Part shown: positions 38,737 to 48,559 of the stretch, one piece after another
How the letters are laid out: every line of letters begins with the position of its first letter
Numbering within the stretch: position 1 is the first letter of the stretch
NCBI GenBank assembly: GCA_011523515.1
Contig: WTGO01000074.1
Location: forward strand, 62,001 to 126,000
DNA from: Chloroflexota bacterium
GTDB lineage: Bacteria; Chloroflexota; Anaerolineae; Aggregatilineales; Phototrophicaceae
Direction: 5' to 3'
DNA length: 64,000 bases
Translations under genes and position numbers: made by a program
Notes under the pieces: generated by a model
Told to the model about the DNA's origin: nothing
What the model saw: only the letters and a program-made list of their open reading frames with translations
Databases searched by the model: none

Positions 38737-40203
38737 ATGCGCAACCTGCACGACACGCAGCCCAGTCGAAGTCTCTACCTGAAGCCGCGCGATCAGGGAT
38801 TGTCCGCGCCGCCGCGAATACTCTTCTGGGGCGTCATCATATTCTTCGCTTTAGTGCTGCTGGGCATTGCCGGCGTCGTATTTGGTTTCCGCGAGATCTT
38901 GCAACCGGCGCAGCAGCAGCGCGTCATCGATCAGCTGCCCTTTATGCGCATGTTGCGTCGTCCCACGCCGCAAGGTGGCGTTTTCCCTACCCTGGAGCCG
39001 CCAGCAAATGCGGACGACGCCCTCGCCCTTCTCGATATGCCGCTCGACTTCGCAACGCCAATCGGAACCGACGATGACGTCAAGGTTGTCGCATCGCCCA
39101 CGCAATCGCCAACGCTAGTACCCCCGTCAAACACCCCCGCGCCTACCATAGGCGTCGAGACTACTGCAACTGTGGCGGAGCAGAGCGCAGCACCGGCGTC
39201 AAATCAGACCGGCGCGGGTTTGCTGGCTACCGCCGCCCCGCCTGCCCGGAAAACACCGCCGCCTTCGGCCAGGATTTCGGGTGTTCGACATCAGCAGCAA
39301 ACCTGGAACAACTGCGGACCAGCGACGATCACCATGGCGCTTAGCTATTATGGCTGGCAGCACGACCAAGCCTTCGCCCGCACGCGGCTGAAGCCAAACC
39401 GGGAAGACAAAAATGTCAGTCCACACGAATTGGCCGGCTTCGTGGAAGACGAGAGTTTCGTTAAAGCGCTGGCGCGTATGGGCGGTACGCTCGAGTTGCT
39501 CAAGCGACTGGTGGCCAACGGCTTCCCAGTCGTGATCGAAACCGGCGAAATGTTTGAAGCCTACGACTGGATTGGCCACTATCGCGTGCTGGTCGCTTAT
39601 GACGACAGTTATCAGACCATGTTTTTCTTTGACAGCTTCCTCGGCGTCGGCGAAGGAGCGCAAGGCATCGCCAAGAGCTACGCCCAGGTCGATAGCGATT
39701 GGCGCGCCTTCAACCGCACCTTCATTGTTGTTTACGAACCGCAGCGCGAAGACTTGCTTCGTACTCTGCTCGGCGAGCACTGGGACGAGTCGGGCGCGGC
39801 TCTGCTAGCCTTTGAAACTGCCCAGGATGAAGCCCGCCGCGAGCCGCAAAGTCCTTTTGCCTGGTTTAACATGGGAACGTCCCTGGTCGCTTTGGGCAGA
39901 CACCAGGAAGCCGCCGCCGCCTATGACCAGGCCAACCACACCGGCAAACTACCCTGGCGCATGTATTGGTATCAGTTTGGCGCCTTTGAAGCCTATTACG
40001 AGTTGGGACGCTACGATGATGTGCTCAGCCTGGCGAAAATCAACCAGAATAATTCGCGCGAGCTGGAAGAGACCTACTATTGGCAAGGCCGCGTTCAAGA
40101 AGCGCAAGGCAAGATTCAACAAGCCGCTTCGTCTTATAGGCGCGCATTGACTTACAACCCCAATTATGAAGACGCGCGCGCGGCGCTGGACAACCTCAGC
40201 TAG
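38737..40203 (+). CDS. C39-like cysteine peptidase domain protein with N-terminal TM helix and C-terminal TPR
   Basis: QQTWNNCGPATITMALSYYGW, GHYRVLVAYDD, FFFDSFLG; C-terminal TPR-like repeats. Confidence 0.8.
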   Translation: MRNLHDTQPSRSLYLKPRDQGLSAPPRILFWGVIIFFALVLLGIAGVVFGFREILQPAQQQRVIDQLPFMRMLRRPTPQGGVFPTLEPPANADDALALLDMPLDFATPIGTDDDVKVVASPTQSPTLVPPSNTPAPTIGVETTATVAEQSAAPASNQTGAGLLATAAPPARKTPPPSARISGVRHQQQTWNNCGPATITMALSYYGWQHDQAFARTRLKPNREDKNVSPHELAGFVEDESFVKALARMGGTLELLKRLVANGFPVVIETGEMFEAYDWIGHYRVLVAYDDSYQTMFFFDSFLGVGEGAQGIAKSYAQVDSDWRAFNRTFIVVYEPQREDLLRTLLGEHWDESGAALLAFETAQDEARREPQSPFAWFNMGTSLVALGRHQEAAAAYDQANHTGKLPWRMYWYQFGAFEAYYELGRYDDVLSLAKINQNNSRELEETYYWQGRVQEAQGKIQQAASSYRRALTYNPNYEDARAALDNLS

Positions 40204-40211
40204 GCCGCCGC

Positions 40212-41876
40212 ATGTCAGATACACCCAAGGCACGCCCATCCCGGCGGCAGCATGCCCGTCATTTGGCTCGCTCGACGCTAATGGTGATGCTGGCCTTTCT
40301 GGCGGCGAAAATCATCAGCCTGGCGCAGACCCTTATCATTGCGCAGGCCTTTGGCGTCGGTCGAGACCTTGACGCCTACGTGGCGGCCAATCGCATCCCC
40401 GAGCTGATCGTGATTCTGATTTCAGGCGGCGCCTTGACCCACGCGTTCATCCCCGTGTTCAGCGGCTTTCTGGCCAAAGGCGACCTGGATTCCGCCTGGA
40501 AGCTCTCCAGCCACTTGATTAATTGCATATTCACGCTCGCGCTTGCCCTCAGCGCGGTCGTGTTTGTACTTGCGCCCTGGCTTGTGGACAACCTTGTCGC
40601 GCCCGGATTTGACATTCCTACCGCGCGCAGCACAGTCGAAATGATGCGGATCTTGCTGCTGAGCACGATAATCTTCGCGGTGAGCGGCATCTTCAGCGGC
40701 ATACTCAACTCGCATCAGCATTTCCTGCTGCCGGCTTTGGCGCCCATCATGTTCGACATTGGCATTTTGTTCGGCGTTGTCTTTTTGCTGCCGCGCCTCG
40801 GCATCAACGGCCTCGCCTATGGGGCAGTATTTGGCGCAGGCCTGCACTTCAGCATTCAGGCGCCGGGCCTGCTTCATTACAGGATGCGCTGGAGACTGGA
40901 ACTGGGCCTGCGCAATCCACAGCTTTGGCTGGTGATCCGGCTGATGCTGCCGCGAATCGGCGGTCTGGGCGTGTTCAGCCTGAATTTTCTGGTAATGAAC
41001 AATATCGCGTCGCGCCTCGGCGCCGGCTCGGTGAGCGCGCTGGATTGGGGCTGGCGCTTGATGCAAATCCCACAGACCCTGATCGGCACCGCCATGGGCA
41101 TCGTAATCTTCCCGACGCTGGCGGCGCTCAGCGAGCTCAACGATATATCGGGCAAACGCGACGCCATGTCCGGCGCGCTGCGCTTCATCCTTATTTGCAG
41201 CATTCCATCCGCCATCGCCTTGATTCTGCTGGGCCGCCCGCTGATCGGCCTGCTGGAGCGAGGCGCCTTTGACGCCTCAGCTTCGGCGCTGGTCTACAGC
41301 ACTCTTTCCATGTTCACCCTGGGCCTGATCGTTCACTCCGCCCTGGAAATCATCGCTCGCAGCTTCTACGCCGACAAGGATACGCTTACACCTTTATTCG
41401 CCGCGCTCGGCGGCGCGCTGATTAATTTTGTTCTCGCCTTCCCGCTCAGCGATGTCGCCAGGGTCGACTCGAACACTTTGCTCAATGCTATCGCCCGCTG
41501 GGCGCCATCGCTGCAATTGTCGCGCGACTACGGCAATGTCAGCGGCCTGGCCCTGGCCAATTCCCTGGGCGTCATGTTCGAGGTGCTGGCGCTGCTCTTC
41601 ATCCTGCGCCGGCGCTGGCGCGGCATCGCCGAGAACGCTCTGGCGCGCGCCTTGTTGAAGACACTCATCGCCTCGCTGGTCATGGCGGCCGTTATCGTCG
41701 CATTTGACTTGGCCTGGGAAAGCCTCGTATTGGGTTCCGGCATGTCCTTGACTATACTGCGGCTGCTGATAGCGAGCATCGTCGGATTGGCGGCTTTTCT
41801 GCTGACCGCGCAGCTGCTAAAAATGCAGGAGCTTCCCGAAATCTTAAAGATCATCCGGCTGCGTCCGGCCGACTAG
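40212..41876 (+). CDS. murJ: Lipid II flippase MurJ
   Basis: MVMLAFLAAKIISLAQTLIIAQAFGVGRDLDAYVAANRIPELI, about 14 TM helices. Confidence 0.92.
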   Translation: MSDTPKARPSRRQHARHLARSTLMVMLAFLAAKIISLAQTLIIAQAFGVGRDLDAYVAANRIPELIVILISGGALTHAFIPVFSGFLAKGDLDSAWKLSSHLINCIFTLALALSAVVFVLAPWLVDNLVAPGFDIPTARSTVEMMRILLLSTIIFAVSGIFSGILNSHQHFLLPALAPIMFDIGILFGVVFLLPRLGINGLAYGAVFGAGLHFSIQAPGLLHYRMRWRLELGLRNPQLWLVIRLMLPRIGGLGVFSLNFLVMNNIASRLGAGSVSALDWGWRLMQIPQTLIGTAMGIVIFPTLAALSELNDISGKRDAMSGALRFILICSIPSAIALILLGRPLIGLLERGAFDASASALVYSTLSMFTLGLIVHSALEIIARSFYADKDTLTPLFAALGGALINFVLAFPLSDVARVDSNTLLNAIARWAPSLQLSRDYGNVSGLALANSLGVMFEVLALLFILRRRWRGIAENALARALLKTLIASLVMAAVIVAFDLAWESLVLGSGMSLTILRLLIASIVGLAAFLLTAQLLKMQELPEILKIIRLRPAD

Positions 41877-41887
41877 GCAGGCCAAAC

Positions 41888-42547
41888 ATGCCCATCAAGA
41901 TTAAATCACTAACGCTCGGCCCATTTGCCACCAATGCCTATCTGGTTGCCGATACAGGAACCGGCAACGCCATCCTGATCGACCCAGTCGACGACGCGCC
42001 CGCCATCCTGGCCGCCGCGCGCGAAGATGGCTGGACGATCAAGCTGATGATTGCCACGCACGCCCATCTTGATCACGTTCTGGCCAGCGCCGCGATCAAA
42101 GCGGAGCTAAAGATCCCCTTTTACATCCATGAGGAGTGCGAGCCGCTGCTAGAAGAGATTCCCCTGCAGGGCATCTTCTTCGGCTTGGGCGAGCTGCCGG
42201 CGGCGGCCCAGCCCGATCGGCTGCTCACCGGCGCATCCGAGACCATTGAGCTGGACTCGATTCGTTTGCAGAGTCTGTACACCCCAGGGCATGCGCCGGG
42301 CCACCTCAGCTTCTACCTGGCTGAACACAAGATCTTGTTCAGCGGCGATACGCTTTTCGCCGGCAGCATCGGCCGCACCGATTTGCCCGGTGGCGATCAC
42401 GCACTGCTGATGCGCTCCATCATTGACAAACTGATGGTCTTGGACGACGATGTGCAGGTCCTGCCCGGCCACTTGGGCCTCACCACCATTGGCCGTGAGC
42501 GACTCACCAACCCCTTCTTGCTCGCGTATGATGATGACCGTGCCTAG
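41888..42547 (+). CDS. MBL-fold metallohydrolase, glyoxalase II-like
   Basis: THAHLDH, TPGHAPGHLSFY, FSGDTLFAGSIGRTDLPGG. Confidence 0.9.
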   Translation: MPIKIKSLTLGPFATNAYLVADTGTGNAILIDPVDDAPAILAAAREDGWTIKLMIATHAHLDHVLASAAIKAELKIPFYIHEECEPLLEEIPLQGIFFGLGELPAAAQPDRLLTGASETIELDSIRLQSLYTPGHAPGHLSFYLAEHKILFSGDTLFAGSIGRTDLPGGDHALLMRSIIDKLMVLDDDVQVLPGHLGLTTIGRERLTNPFLLAYDDDRA

Positions 42548-42562
42548 GCCGCAACCCGGCTA

Positions 42563-43480
42563 ATGACAATACTGACCCTGTTCCTGGATGGCGTTGGTTT
42601 GGGCGCTGATGACCCGGAGCACAACCCCTTCGCCACGGCCGATACGCCGACCCTGATCAATCTGACCAATGGGCTGCGCTGGCTAGACTCCACCGGGATG
42701 CAGACGAGCGAGCGCGCGGTCTTTATTCCAACCGACGCGCGCCTGGGCGTCGCCGGATATCCGCAGAGCGGCACCGGACAAGCCAGCCTCTTAACCGGTC
42801 TCAACGTGCCGACAATCATCGGCCGGCACTACGGCCCCAAGCCGGAAGTGGAGACCCGCGACATAATCCGGCAACGCAGTTTTTTCCGGCGATTGACCGC
42901 GAGCGGAAAGTCGGCGCGTTTGCTCACGGCCTATCCGCCGCGCCTGCTCGCGGACTTTGATCGCGGCAAGACCTTGCGCTCAAGCATTCAGCAGGCCGCT
43001 TTCGAATCGGGCGAGCCTCACTTTACGCTGGAGGATGTTTTACAACAGCGCGCATTAACCGCGGAATGGACTACGGATAGTTGGCGCCGCCACTTGCGCT
43101 TCAGCCACCTGCCGCAGTACTCGCCGCGTGAGGCCGGGCGCCTGCTGGCGCGGTTGGCGCGCGCACACGACTTCGCCTTCCACTCGCATTGGCTGACTGA
43201 CCGCATCGGCCATCGCGGCACTCTCAGCGAAGGCATTGAAATTTTGGAGCGCTTTGACGCTGTCCTGACGGGTGTCCTCGATGCATCGGACGATGACGCC
43301 GGACTGGTCATCGTCACCAGCGACCATGGCAATATGGAAGACTTAAGCACGCGCCGCCACACGCTCAACCAGGTGCCGACCCTGGTTATCGGAAGCCGCG
43401 CGCCAGAATTCGCTCACGACTTCAAGAGCCTGATCGACTTCGTTCCCGCCTGTGATAGAATGCTCAACGATACCCGCTAG
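42563..43480 (+). CDS. Alkaline phosphatase superfamily metalloenzyme (iPGM-like)
   Basis: LFLDGVGLG, SGTGQASLLTG, VTSDHGNMEDLSTRRHT. Confidence 0.8.
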   Translation: MTILTLFLDGVGLGADDPEHNPFATADTPTLINLTNGLRWLDSTGMQTSERAVFIPTDARLGVAGYPQSGTGQASLLTGLNVPTIIGRHYGPKPEVETRDIIRQRSFFRRLTASGKSARLLTAYPPRLLADFDRGKTLRSSIQQAAFESGEPHFTLEDVLQQRALTAEWTTDSWRRHLRFSHLPQYSPREAGRLLARLARAHDFAFHSHWLTDRIGHRGTLSEGIEILERFDAVLTGVLDASDDDAGLVIVTSDHGNMEDLSTRRHTLNQVPTLVIGSRAPEFAHDFKSLIDFVPACDRMLNDTR

Positions 43481-43505
43481 CCTAAACACGCGAAATGAGT
43501 CCTGC

Positions 43506-44687
43506 TTGAGCGACCGAATACACCGCTCGATTTTCGCCATTGTCTGTGGTCGCCTGGCGATCAATATCTCGCGCCGCTTCGCCTACCCTTTCGTCGCGCC
43601 CATAGGCGCCGGCTTCGGCGTCCCCGCCGATAACATTCAAAACGTTATCGCCTTGACCAATGTCTCCGGCCTGCTCAGCCCCGTGCTTGGAACCATCTCC
43701 GAACACTTTGGGCGCAAGGCTGTGATGGTCGGCGCTCTGCTGGCAATGGCGCTGATGAGCGTGCTTGGCGCGCTCTTCGCCGAATACGGCGTCTTCGTAA
43801 TCGTCATGTTTGGCTTCGGCATTGGCAAGATAATCTACGACCCAACCTTCCAAGCCTACATCGGCGATGCCGTTCACTTTAGCCGGCGCGCGCGCGTCAT
43901 GGGTATCGCCGAGCTAAGCTGGGCAATGTCAGGCTTTATCGCCGCGCCCGTCGCCGGTTTCCTTCTCGACGTCAGCACGCTGCAAGCGATTTTCGTATTC
44001 CTCGCGCTATTGATGGGGCTTAGCGCCCTGGCCTGTATCCTCTTGGTCAACTCTGACGCTCGACCCGATCATGACCGCAAGCAAGCACGCCTTATCAGCC
44101 CGCTGGCAGCCATGCGTGTGGTCAGCGCCCATCCGCCCGCCGTCTTCGCCCTGATATTCACCTTCTGCCTCACCGCCTCCCACGAGATTTTTTACATCAA
44201 CTACGGTCTATGGATGGAATCCAGCTTCGGTCTGGTATTGACCGCGCTCGGCGCCATTACTATCGTCATCTCCATCGCTGAAGTCATCGGCGAGTTCATC
44301 GTAATCACTTTGGCTGACCGCTTCGGCACCAAGCGGACATCAATGTACGGCATCCTGCTGGCGGCGCTCTGCTTCCTGATAATTCCCCAACTCGCTTTCA
44401 GCCTGCCCTTGGCGATGGCTGGGATATTTGTCATGTTCATTTGCATCGAAACTGCCATAGTCTCCGCCATTCCCTTGTTTAGTGAACTTCTTCCCAAATC
44501 GCGCGCTGTCATGATGAGCGCGAACGTGGGCGCGCACTCTGTCGGCCGCGTATCCGGCGCGGCGGCGGGCGCTTTGATCTACAAAGAAAGCGCCGGCAAT
44601 TTTCTGCTGATCGGTTTGGTCGCCGGTATATTGGGCATCCTCGCCTTCGTGGTGATGAATCGTTTCATTCCGTCCGGCGAAAACTGA
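43506..44687 (+). CDS. MFS transporter
   Basis: 12-TM pattern; TTG start assumed to avoid overlap with the upstream CDS (ORF opens at 43452). Confidence 0.85.
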   Translation: MSDRIHRSIFAIVCGRLAINISRRFAYPFVAPIGAGFGVPADNIQNVIALTNVSGLLSPVLGTISEHFGRKAVMVGALLAMALMSVLGALFAEYGVFVIVMFGFGIGKIIYDPTFQAYIGDAVHFSRRARVMGIAELSWAMSGFIAAPVAGFLLDVSTLQAIFVFLALLMGLSALACILLVNSDARPDHDRKQARLISPLAAMRVVSAHPPAVFALIFTFCLTASHEIFYINYGLWMESSFGLVLTALGAITIVISIAEVIGEFIVITLADRFGTKRTSMYGILLAALCFLIIPQLAFSLPLAMAGIFVMFICIETAIVSAIPLFSELLPKSRAVMMSANVGAHSVGRVSGAAAGALIYKESAGNFLLIGLVAGILGILAFVVMNRFIPSGEN

Positions 44688-44778
44688 TGCGGCTCTCTGC
44701 GCATTGCCGACAGGCGCGCCTTGACTAATGATTGACCGTCGCCTAGAATCGGACGGCGTTGTTTCCAGAAGGATAAGC

Positions 44779-46116
44779 ATGTTTGATTCTCTGTCACAAA
44801 GGCTTGACACAGCCTTTGAAGGCTTGCGCAAAGGCGGCCGCGTAAAAGAAGCCGATGTCAAGGCCGTCATGCGCGAGGTGCGTATGGCGCTGCTTGAAGC
44901 GGACGTGGCCCTGCCTATCGTCAAAGACTTCATCAAGGAAGTCCGCCAGCGCGCGCTGGGCGAAGAAGTCCACAAAGCCCTCAAGCCCAGCGAACAAGTC
45001 GTCAAGATCATCCACGAAGAAATGGTCGCTATGCTGGGTGAGCCGGGCCGCCTCAGCTTCAGCGGCAGCAGTCGTCCCCACGTCATCATGATGGTCGGCT
45101 TGCAGGGCACAGGCAAAACCACCAACACCGCCAAACTGGCGCTGCATTTGCGCGCTGAAGGCCGCAGCCCGCTGATGATTGCGGCCGATACTTACCGCCC
45201 CGCCGCGGTCGATCAGCTGGTCACCCTCGCCAAGCAGATCAATGTGGACATCTACGAAGAAGGCACGGACAGCACACCGCCCGCCATCGTGAAACGCGGC
45301 ATCAAGCGAGCCAAAGAGCTGGACGCTGACGTCGTGCTGATCGACACCGCCGGCCGGCTGCAAATTGACGAAACCAAGATGGATGAGCTGGAGGAAATCA
45401 AGCGCATCTCGTCACCGGCCGAAATCCTGCTGGTCGCCGACGCCATGACCGGACAAGAAGCAGTCAATATCGCGCGCGGCTTCAACGAACATCTGGGCAT
45501 CACCGGCCTGATATTGACGCGCGTTGACGGCGATGCCCGTGGTGGCGCCGCCTTGTCGATGAGAGCCGTCACCGGCGTGCCCATCAAGTACATGGGTACG
45601 GGCGAAAAAGTCAGCGCCGACACGCTGGAACTCTTCCACCCCGACCGCATCGCGCAGCGCATTCTCGGCATGGGCGACATCATGTCGTTGATCGAGAAGA
45701 CCGAGTCGGTGTACGAAGAAGAAGAAGCCCTGCGCCTGCAAAGCAAGATCATGAAGAACGATTTCACCTTGCAGGATTTTCTCGATCAACTGCAGAAAAT
45801 CCGCCGCATGGGGCCGCTCGGCAAAGTACTGGGTATGATTCCGGGCATGTCCAAGTTGCAAATGCAGACTGACTTCAACGACGAAGATGTCGAAAAGCGT
45901 ATCAAGAAAGTCGAGGCGATCATCAATTCGATGACGCCGCAGGAACGCAAGCATCCGCGGATTCTAAAGGCCAGCCGCAAACGCCGTATCGCCAGCGGCA
46001 GCGGCGTCGAAGTCCGCGATGTTAATGAGTTGCTCAAGCAATTTCAGCAGATGAGCCGACTCATGAATCAACTCAGCAGAGGCAAAATGCCCAATATTCC
46101 CGGCTTAAGCGCTTAA
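44779..46116 (+). CDS. ffh: Signal recognition particle protein Ffh
   Basis: GLQGTGKTTNTAKLA, DTAGRLQID, M-domain MGPLGKVLGMIPGM. Confidence 0.97.
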   Translation: MFDSLSQRLDTAFEGLRKGGRVKEADVKAVMREVRMALLEADVALPIVKDFIKEVRQRALGEEVHKALKPSEQVVKIIHEEMVAMLGEPGRLSFSGSSRPHVIMMVGLQGTGKTTNTAKLALHLRAEGRSPLMIAADTYRPAAVDQLVTLAKQINVDIYEEGTDSTPPAIVKRGIKRAKELDADVVLIDTAGRLQIDETKMDELEEIKRISSPAEILLVADAMTGQEAVNIARGFNEHLGITGLILTRVDGDARGGAALSMRAVTGVPIKYMGTGEKVSADTLELFHPDRIAQRILGMGDIMSLIEKTESVYEEEEALRLQSKIMKNDFTLQDFLDQLQKIRRMGPLGKVLGMIPGMSKLQMQTDFNDEDVEKRIKKVEAIINSMTPQERKHPRILKASRKRRIASGSGVEVRDVNELLKQFQQMSRLMNQLSRGKMPNIPGLSA

Positions 46117-46138
46117 GCCGGCAAAGAGGAGAAAATCT

Positions 46139-46561
46139 ATGGTTCGCATTCGCTTGCGCCGGCAAGGCTTGAAACGGCAACCGAGCTACCGTGTTGTTGT
46201 AACTGACCAGCGGAAGGCCCGTAACGGCAGCTACCTGGAAAACATCGGTCACTACAATCCGCGTACGCGCCCGGCCACCGAAATCATTGAAGAAGAACGA
46301 GCGCTGTACTGGCTCAGCGTCGGCGCCCAACCCAGCGATGCGGTGCGGCGTCTCTTGGAACATACCGGCACCTGGGGTCGCTTTGAGCGCTTGCGCGCCG
46401 GTGAAAGCATGGAAGAATTGGTGCAAGAGGCCGAAGCGAGTCGCGGCGAATTGCCCAGCCCGAAGACGAACTATCCTTCACCAGACGACGGCGAAAGCAA
46501 GATCAAAGCGCGGGAAGCCGCCCGTCTCTCAGAAACTGAATCCACGGACGGGAGTGACTAG
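46139..46561 (+). CDS. rpsP: 30S ribosomal protein S16
   Basis: MVRIRLRRQGLKRQPSYRVVVTDQRKARNGSYLENIGHYNPR. Confidence 0.96.
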   Translation: MVRIRLRRQGLKRQPSYRVVVTDQRKARNGSYLENIGHYNPRTRPATEIIEEERALYWLSVGAQPSDAVRRLLEHTGTWGRFERLRAGESMEELVQEAEASRGELPSPKTNYPSPDDGESKIKAREAARLSETESTDGSD

Positions 46562-46571
46562 GTTTTAGCCT

Positions 46572-46823
46572 ATGGCTGAAGAACAGCTGGTCCAATACAT
46601 CGCCGAGAATCTCGTAAATTCGCCCGACGAAGTTAGCGTCACAACCAAGGAAACCGGTCGCAGCGTGGTGATCGAACTCTCCGTGGCGCCGGACGATATG
46701 GGGCGCATCATCGGGCGCAGCGGACGCGTTGCCAACTCAATACGCTCCCTACTGCGCGCCGTGTCTTCGCCCGACGATCGCGGACGCGACCGCCGCCGGC
46801 GCGTCATCCTTGAAATCGAATAA
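46572..46823 (+). CDS. khpA: KH-domain RNA-binding protein (YlqC/KhpA)
   Basis: VAPDDMGRIIGRSGRVANSIRSLLRAV. Confidence 0.9.
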   Translation: MAEEQLVQYIAENLVNSPDEVSVTTKETGRSVVIELSVAPDDMGRIIGRSGRVANSIRSLLRAVSSPDDRGRDRRRRVILEIE

Positions 46824-46829
46824 TTCCCG

Positions 46830-47360
46830 GTGCCGCTCGACTTACCTCAATATCTCGTTGTAGGAGAAGTTCTGCGCCCGCACGGGGTGCGTGGCGAAGT
46901 GCGCGTGCGCGTCCTAACCGAGAATCGCGATCAATTGCTCGATCTCGATTACGTATACTTGGCTGATTCTCCGGAAGATGAGCGTATAGTCCGTTTAGAC
47001 CTCAGCCAAGTACGCTTCAACAAGACCTATGCCCTGTTGAGCCTGGCGGGCTGCAGCAGCCGTGATGACGCCGAGCAGTTGCGCTCGAAGCTGGTCATGA
47101 TAGACACTGAGCAGGCTGTCCCGCTGGACGGCGAACAGTACTATCTCTTCCAGCTGATAGGCTTACAGGTAGTCTGCGACGGCGAGAAAATCGGCCAGGT
47201 CAAAGAGGTGTTGCAGACCGGCGCCAACGATGTCTATATCGTCGACAGCCCGGCACATGGAGAACTGCTGCTGCCGGCGCACGAAGAATCGATCGTCAGC
47301 ATAGACTTTGAATCCCAGGTCATCACGATGGCCTTGCCTGACGGCTTGATCCCGGACTGA
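46830..47360 (+). CDS. rimM: 16S rRNA processing protein RimM
   Basis: VVGEVLRPHGVRGEVRVRVLTE, PRC-barrel C-terminus. Confidence 0.93.
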   Translation: MPLDLPQYLVVGEVLRPHGVRGEVRVRVLTENRDQLLDLDYVYLADSPEDERIVRLDLSQVRFNKTYALLSLAGCSSRDDAEQLRSKLVMIDTEQAVPLDGEQYYLFQLIGLQVVCDGEKIGQVKEVLQTGANDVYIVDSPAHGELLLPAHEESIVSIDFESQVITMALPDGLIPD

Positions 47361-47438
47361 GCCATCCCCCGACAAGCTTGACAATAAACTTTCGCTGCTG
47401 ATATGCTGAACGCGTTGACGCTTCATTTATGGACCCTT

Positions 47439-48536
47439 ATGCCGTCAAACCACCATCAACAGTATTGGCTGGGATTGCATCTCATCCCGAATTTTGGCGT
47501 CGCCACCTTGTCGCGGTTGTTAACGCATTTCGACTCCGCGGAAGCGCTATGGCGCGAACCCGATTCGAGCCTCATGCGGCTTGACTTGCCAACGGTGCTT
47601 CTGGATCACTTCTGCGCGGCGCGCCGGAAGATCGATGTAAGGCGCGAAATGGATCGGGTCGCCCGCGCCAGCGCATCGCTCATCACCTTGGAAGACGAAG
47701 ACTATCCCCGGCTCTTGCGCTCGCTGCCTGATCGACCGATCCTGCTGTATGTCCGCGGCTCACTCGGGCTTGGCGACGAAAGCTCGCTAGCTGTCGTGGG
47801 CACCCGCAAAGCCAGCCGCTACGGAAAGGACGTCGCTTTTCAGCTATCAGGTCAACTGGCGCGGCAAGGCGTCGCGATAGTCTCCGGCCTGGCGCACGGC
47901 GTTGATGCCGCGGCGCATCACGGCGCCCTGGACGCCGGCGGCAAAACGATTGCCGTCATGGCGACCGGCATCGACCGGGTCTATCCGCGTGAGAATACCG
48001 ACCTGGCGGCGCAAATCGCTGCGAGCGGCGCTGTCATTACCGAGATGCCTTTGAAGTCCGCGCCCTTGGGCAAGAACTTCCCGCAGCGAAATCGCATCAT
48101 CAGCGGGCTGTCACTGGGAGTTCTAGTCGCCGAAGCGCCCATTAAGAGCGGCGCTCTAAATACCGTTTCCCATGCCATTGATCAGGGCCGGGATGTTTTT
48201 GCAGTGCCGCACAATATCTATAGCCGGTCCGGTGGCGGCGGGAATATCCTGATCCAGGAAGGCGCCAAATTAGTTGCGAGCGCAGAAGATATTTTGGAGG
48301 AATTGCAGGTCTCCTTTATCAACGTAGAAACGCGCAGCCGCGCCCAAGAAATACAGCCAGCCAATGAAACTGAAGACGCCATCATGCAGCAGCTGAGCGC
48401 CGATCCCGTGCACGTTGATTTCATCGTGCGTCAGACTGAATTGCCCACGGCCACCGTTACCAGTACACTGACAATGCTGGAATTAAAGGGACTTGCCGAG
48501 AGCGCCGGACCTATGCAATACTGCCGTGCGCGATAA
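47439..48536 (+). CDS. dprA: DNA-processing protein DprA
   Basis: VVGTRKASRYG, VSGLAHGVDAAAHHGALDAGGKTIAVMATGID. Confidence 0.94.
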   Translation: MPSNHHQQYWLGLHLIPNFGVATLSRLLTHFDSAEALWREPDSSLMRLDLPTVLLDHFCAARRKIDVRREMDRVARASASLITLEDEDYPRLLRSLPDRPILLYVRGSLGLGDESSLAVVGTRKASRYGKDVAFQLSGQLARQGVAIVSGLAHGVDAAAHHGALDAGGKTIAVMATGIDRVYPRENTDLAAQIAASGAVITEMPLKSAPLGKNFPQRNRIISGLSLGVLVAEAPIKSGALNTVSHAIDQGRDVFAVPHNIYSRSGGGGNILIQEGAKLVASAEDILEELQVSFINVETRSRAQEIQPANETEDAIMQQLSADPVHVDFIVRQTELPTATVTSTLTMLELKGLAESAGPMQYCRAR

Positions 48537-48559
48537 TCGCCGGACTGAGAGCCACCCAA

